Under the pieces are notes generated by a model that saw only the letters and a program-made list of their open reading frames with translations, was not told where the DNA came from and did no database searches. The translations under genes were made by a program, and so were the position numbers. From CAIWHR01 sp963773195 (GTDB taxonomy: Bacteria; Pseudomonadota; Gammaproteobacteria; Burkholderiales; Casimicrobiaceae): a stretch of 64,000 bases of DNA. This document shows, in pieces, positions 61,726 through 64,000 of this stretch (the stretch's first letter is position 1; each line of letters opens with the position of its first letter). The stretch lies in assembly GCA_963773195.1 (NCBI GenBank), contig CAVZAE010000006.1, positions 248,001 through 312,000 on the forward strand. Direction: 5' to 3'.

Positions 61726-62685
61726 CTAGTCGATCTTGAGCCCGACCTTCTTGATGACCGGCGCCCAGGCTTCAGTCTCGCGGCGGATGAGATTGCCGAG
61801 ATCTTCCGGCGTGCCGCCGATCAGGTCGAAACCCTGCGCGTTCATCTTCGCGACGACATCGGGATCCTTCAGGATCGCGTTGATCTCGAGATTGAGCTTC
61901 GCGACCACCGGCTTCGGCGTGCCTGCGGGCACCATGATGCCGTTCCACGCGAGCGCTTCGAACCCGGGGTAAGTCTCCGCGATCGGCGGCAGTTCCGGCA
62001 GGAGCGGGAACCGCTTGGCGGTCGTGACCGCGAGCGCGCGCAGCTTGCCGGCCTGGATCTGTGGCTGCAGGGGCTGCACGACCGCGAACATCATCTGCGT
62101 CTCGCCCTGGACCGTCGCGGTGACCGCCGGCGGCGACCCGTTGAACGGCACGTGCACCGCGTCGAATCCGGCGACGGACTTGAGGAGCTCCATGTTGAGG
62201 TGCGATGAGCTGCCGTTGCCGACAGACGCGTAGTTGAGCCTGCCGGGATTCGCCTTCGCATACGCAACCAGCTCCGCGAGCGAGCGGACCGGGAGCGCCG
62301 CGCTGACGGCAAGCACGTTGGGCTGGCTCGTCGTGATGATGACGGGCGCAAGTTCCTTCGCGACGTCGTAGGGCAGCTTCTGCAAGAGCGGCCCGAAGGC
62401 GAGCGGCCCGTTGAATCCGAGCAGCATCGTGTAGCCATCCGGAGCGGCCTTCGCGACCTCGGCAGTGGCAACCGTGCCGCCGGCCGCGGGCTTGTTCTCG
62501 ACGACGACCGGCTGGCCCAGGCGATCCTTGAGCTTGTCGCCGATTACGCGCGCGAGCGTATCGAGCGAGCTGCCGGGACCCGCCGCGACCACGAACTTGA
62601 TCGGTTTGTCGGGCCAGGATTGGGAAAGCGCGGGAACGCATGCGCAAAGCGCGATCGCGAAGGCGAAGAGCCTACGCAGGCGCAT
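61726..62685 (-). CDS. Tripartite tricarboxylate transporter substrate-binding protein (Bug family)
   Basis: A 319-residue periplasmic binding protein of the TctC/Bug family, very abundant in Betaproteobacteria. A signal peptide (RRLFAFAIALCACVPALSQS) precedes WPDKPIKFVVAAGPGSSLDTLARVIGDKLKDRLGQPVVVENKPAAGGTVAT, which contains the hallmark ligand-loop residues. Further marks are YTMLLGFNGPLAFGP, KANPGRLNYASVGNGSSSHLNMELL and VPFNGSPPAVTATVQGE. No TctA/TctB membrane genes are near, as is common for orphan Bug proteins. The ligand is probably a carboxylate. The start at 62685 is set by the signal peptide; a longer frame upstream runs into the VOC gene. Confidence 0.94.
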   Translation of the reverse strand: MRLRRLFAFAIALCACVPALSQSWPDKPIKFVVAAGPGSSLDTLARVIGDKLKDRLGQPVVVENKPAAGGTVATAEVAKAAPDGYTMLLGFNGPLAFGPLLQKLPYDVAKELAPVIITTSQPNVLAVSAALPVRSLAELVAYAKANPGRLNYASVGNGSSSHLNMELLKSVAGFDAVHVPFNGSPPAVTATVQGETQMMFAVVQPLQPQIQAGKLRALAVTTAKRFPLLPELPPIAETYPGFEALAWNGIMVPAGTPKPVVAKLNLEINAILKDPDVVAKMNAQGFDLIGGTPEDLGNLIRRETEAWAPVIKKVGLKID

Positions 62686-63037
62686 GACACACCGCCTCGA
62701 TGTTGTGACCGTCCGGATCGAGCACGAACGCGCCGTAGTAATTGGGATGGTAATGCACTCGCAGGCCCGGTCCGCCGTTGTCGCGGCCTCCTGCGGCGAT
62801 CGCCGCGTGGTAGAACGCATCCACCTGAGCGCGCGTATCGGCGCGAAAGGCGACGTGCAGCGCCGGCATCCCCGGGTCGCCTTCGGAGAGCCAGAAATCC
62901 GGCTTGGGCGGAACGCCGAAGCCCGCCGCCTCGTCGAATACCAGGATGCACGCGTAGCCGAGCGGTGCCAGGGCCGCCTCGTAGAACGTGCGGCTGACCG
63001 ACAGGTTGCTCACGGAAAGTCCCATGTGATCGATCAT
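62672..63037 (-). CDS. VOC (glyoxalase-like) family protein
   Basis: A 121-residue vicinal oxygen chelate fold protein: MIDHMGLSVSNLSVSRTFYEAALAPLGY (first metal His), ALHVAFRADTRAQVDAFYHAAIAAGG and YHPNYYGAFVLDPDGHNIEAVCH (second His and Glu). Metal-site residues (His, His, Glu) are present, so it is likely an active metalloenzyme such as a lyase, isomerase or dioxygenase. Which reaction cannot be told. It sits 13 bases downstream of argF and overlaps the Bug gene by 14 bases. Confidence 0.9.
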   Translation of the reverse strand: MIDHMGLSVSNLSVSRTFYEAALAPLGYACILVFDEAAGFGVPPKPDFWLSEGDPGMPALHVAFRADTRAQVDAFYHAAIAAGGRDNGGPGLRVHYHPNYYGAFVLDPDGHNIEAVCHAPA

Positions 63038-63050
63038 CGCCGGTGCTCCG

Positions 63051-63977
63051 TCAAGGGTTGACGCGTCCGCAGACCAGGTACTCGAGCAGCGCCTTCTGCG
63101 CGTGCATCCGGTTCTCAGCCTCGTCCCAGACGACGCTCTGCGGGCCGTCGATCACGTCGGCGGAGACTTCCTCGCCGCGGTGTGCGGGCAGGCAGTGCAT
63201 GAACAGCGCGTCAGGGTGGGCCTGCCGCATCGCATCGGCATCAACGCACCAGTCGGTGAAGGCCCGCTTGCGCGCTTCGTTCTCCGCTTCGTAGCCCATG
63301 CTGGTCCACACGTCGGTCGTGACGAGGTCGGCGCCTCGGCACGCCTCGTGCGGGTGCGCGCACGTCACGAAGCGCGCGGCCTCGCCGGGCCCGAGCCGCG
63401 CCGGGTCCACCGCGTAACCGTCGGGCGCGGCGACCCGCACGTCGAAATCCAGGAGCGGTGCCGCTTGCAGCCACGTGTAGCACATGTTGTTGGCGTCGCC
63501 GATCCACGCGACGGTGCGGCCTTCGATCGCGCCGCGATGCTCGACGTAGGTGTAGATGTCGGCCAGGATCTGGCACGGATGGTATTCGTTGGTGAGGCCG
63601 TTGATCACCGGCACGCGCGAGTGCGCGGCGAAGCGCTCGATGATCGCCTGGCCGAACGTCCGGATCATCACGACGTCGACCATCCGCGAGATCACGCGCG
63701 CGACGTCCTCGATCGGCTCGCCGCGCGAGAGCTGCGTATCACCGCGGTTCAGGTTGATCGCGATGCCGCCCAGCTGGTTCATTCCTGCTTCGAACGACAC
63801 GCGCGTGCGCGTCGATGCCTTCTCGAACACCATGGCGAGCGTGCGGTCGCGCAGCGGCTGGTAGAGCTCGTAGCGCTTGAACCGCTCCTTGATCCAGCGC
63901 GTGCGCTGGAACAGGTGGTCGAACTCCTCGCGCGTGAAATCGCGGAGCTGGAGGAAGTGCCTGGGTGGAGCGGGCAT
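63051..63977 (-). CDS. argF: Ornithine carbamoyltransferase
   Basis: A 308-residue anabolic OTCase that makes citrulline from ornithine and carbamoyl phosphate. The carbamoyl-phosphate loop is FEKASTRTRVSFEAGMNQLGG. The next residues SRGEPIEDVARVISRMVDVVMIR and the HPCQ motif in NEYHPCQILADIYTYVE are standard. The ornithine site is in TDVWTSMGYEAENEARKRAF, and MHCLPAHRGEEVSADVIDGP holds the catalytic Cys loop. Length is normal, and the start is an ATG at 63977 near the window edge. The upstream partner, often argD, would lie beyond the window. Confidence 0.97.
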   Translation of the reverse strand: MPAPPRHFLQLRDFTREEFDHLFQRTRWIKERFKRYELYQPLRDRTLAMVFEKASTRTRVSFEAGMNQLGGIAINLNRGDTQLSRGEPIEDVARVISRMVDVVMIRTFGQAIIERFAAHSRVPVINGLTNEYHPCQILADIYTYVEHRGAIEGRTVAWIGDANNMCYTWLQAAPLLDFDVRVAAPDGYAVDPARLGPGEAARFVTCAHPHEACRGADLVTTDVWTSMGYEAENEARKRAFTDWCVDADAMRQAHPDALFMHCLPAHRGEEVSADVIDGPQSVVWDEAENRMHAQKALLEYLVCGRVNP

Positions 63978-64000
63978 GGCGGCGAGGCCCGCGCATTCCG

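Overview
This is a GC-rich chromosomal window (about two thirds G+C by eye) that reads as an unnamed betaproteobacterium. The indicators are: the ilvB-ilvH-ilvC-psd-pssA-leuA order, a sigma factor/DUF3619/DUF3106/RDD block, a betaproteobacterial proteasome homologue (BPH), a Bug/TctC solute-binding protein, a long-form (type 2) argG, and an exosortase H pair. I see no tRNA, rRNA, insertion sequence, prophage or CRISPR array.

Layout. 0-10 kb: the end of a type II secretion gspF, a periplasmic thioredoxin-like protein, queG, tsaE-amiC, a Fur-box-controlled cupredoxin/FTR1 iron uptake pair, an MBOAT/SGNH-like O-acylation pair, and exosortase H with its partner protein. 10-25 kb: an ACT protein with an acyl-CoA synthetase, a PilZ-like protein, a MerR regulator with a degenerate B12 pocket, then a long minus-strand run (proS, lytic transglycosylase, gluQ, BPH, hsp33, paiB, hsp15), a TPR membrane protein, a universal stress protein and FNR. 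25-31 kb: a methyltransferase, DUF2807, gamma-carbonic anhydrase, DUF3047, ppa and the RDD/DUF3106/DUF3619/sigma operon. 31-38.6 kb: branched-chain amino acid and phospholipid synthesis, with a newly read leucine-rich leader peptide before leuA. 38.6-44.3 kb: an NtrB/NtrC-like two-component pair, a beta-barrel-like protein, a secreted 13-residue repeat protein and malate synthase. 44.3-52.8 kb: a 2340-residue hybrid kinase with ten GAF domains, a separate Hpt protein and a REC-adenylate/guanylate cyclase, forming a complete phosphorelay. 52.9-64 kb: the rubrerythrin/Fe-S protein/DUF3501 operon, two GNATs, yajQ, an Fpg-family glycosylase, a TPR-glycosyltransferase, a double-CDGSH protein, argG, a duplicated 70-bp hairpin element, a Bug protein, a VOC protein and argF.

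The most notable system is the GAF-rich kinase/Hpt/cyclase cassette. Its GAF array seems to follow the order A-[B-A-C]-[B-A-C]-A-D-E, as if a three-domain block had duplicated. The kinase also carries a histone-H1-like basic N-terminal tail, and the output is probably a cyclic nucleotide.

A caution for users: single-base frameshifts cluster in about 26.1-29.5 kb and 37.0-43.2 kb, and leuA is joined directly to the middle of a histidine kinase at about 38,630. The rest of the window, including a 7-kb open frame, is clean. Local consensus error or misassembly is therefore more likely than real gene decay, and the broken genes should be read as probably intact in the organism.
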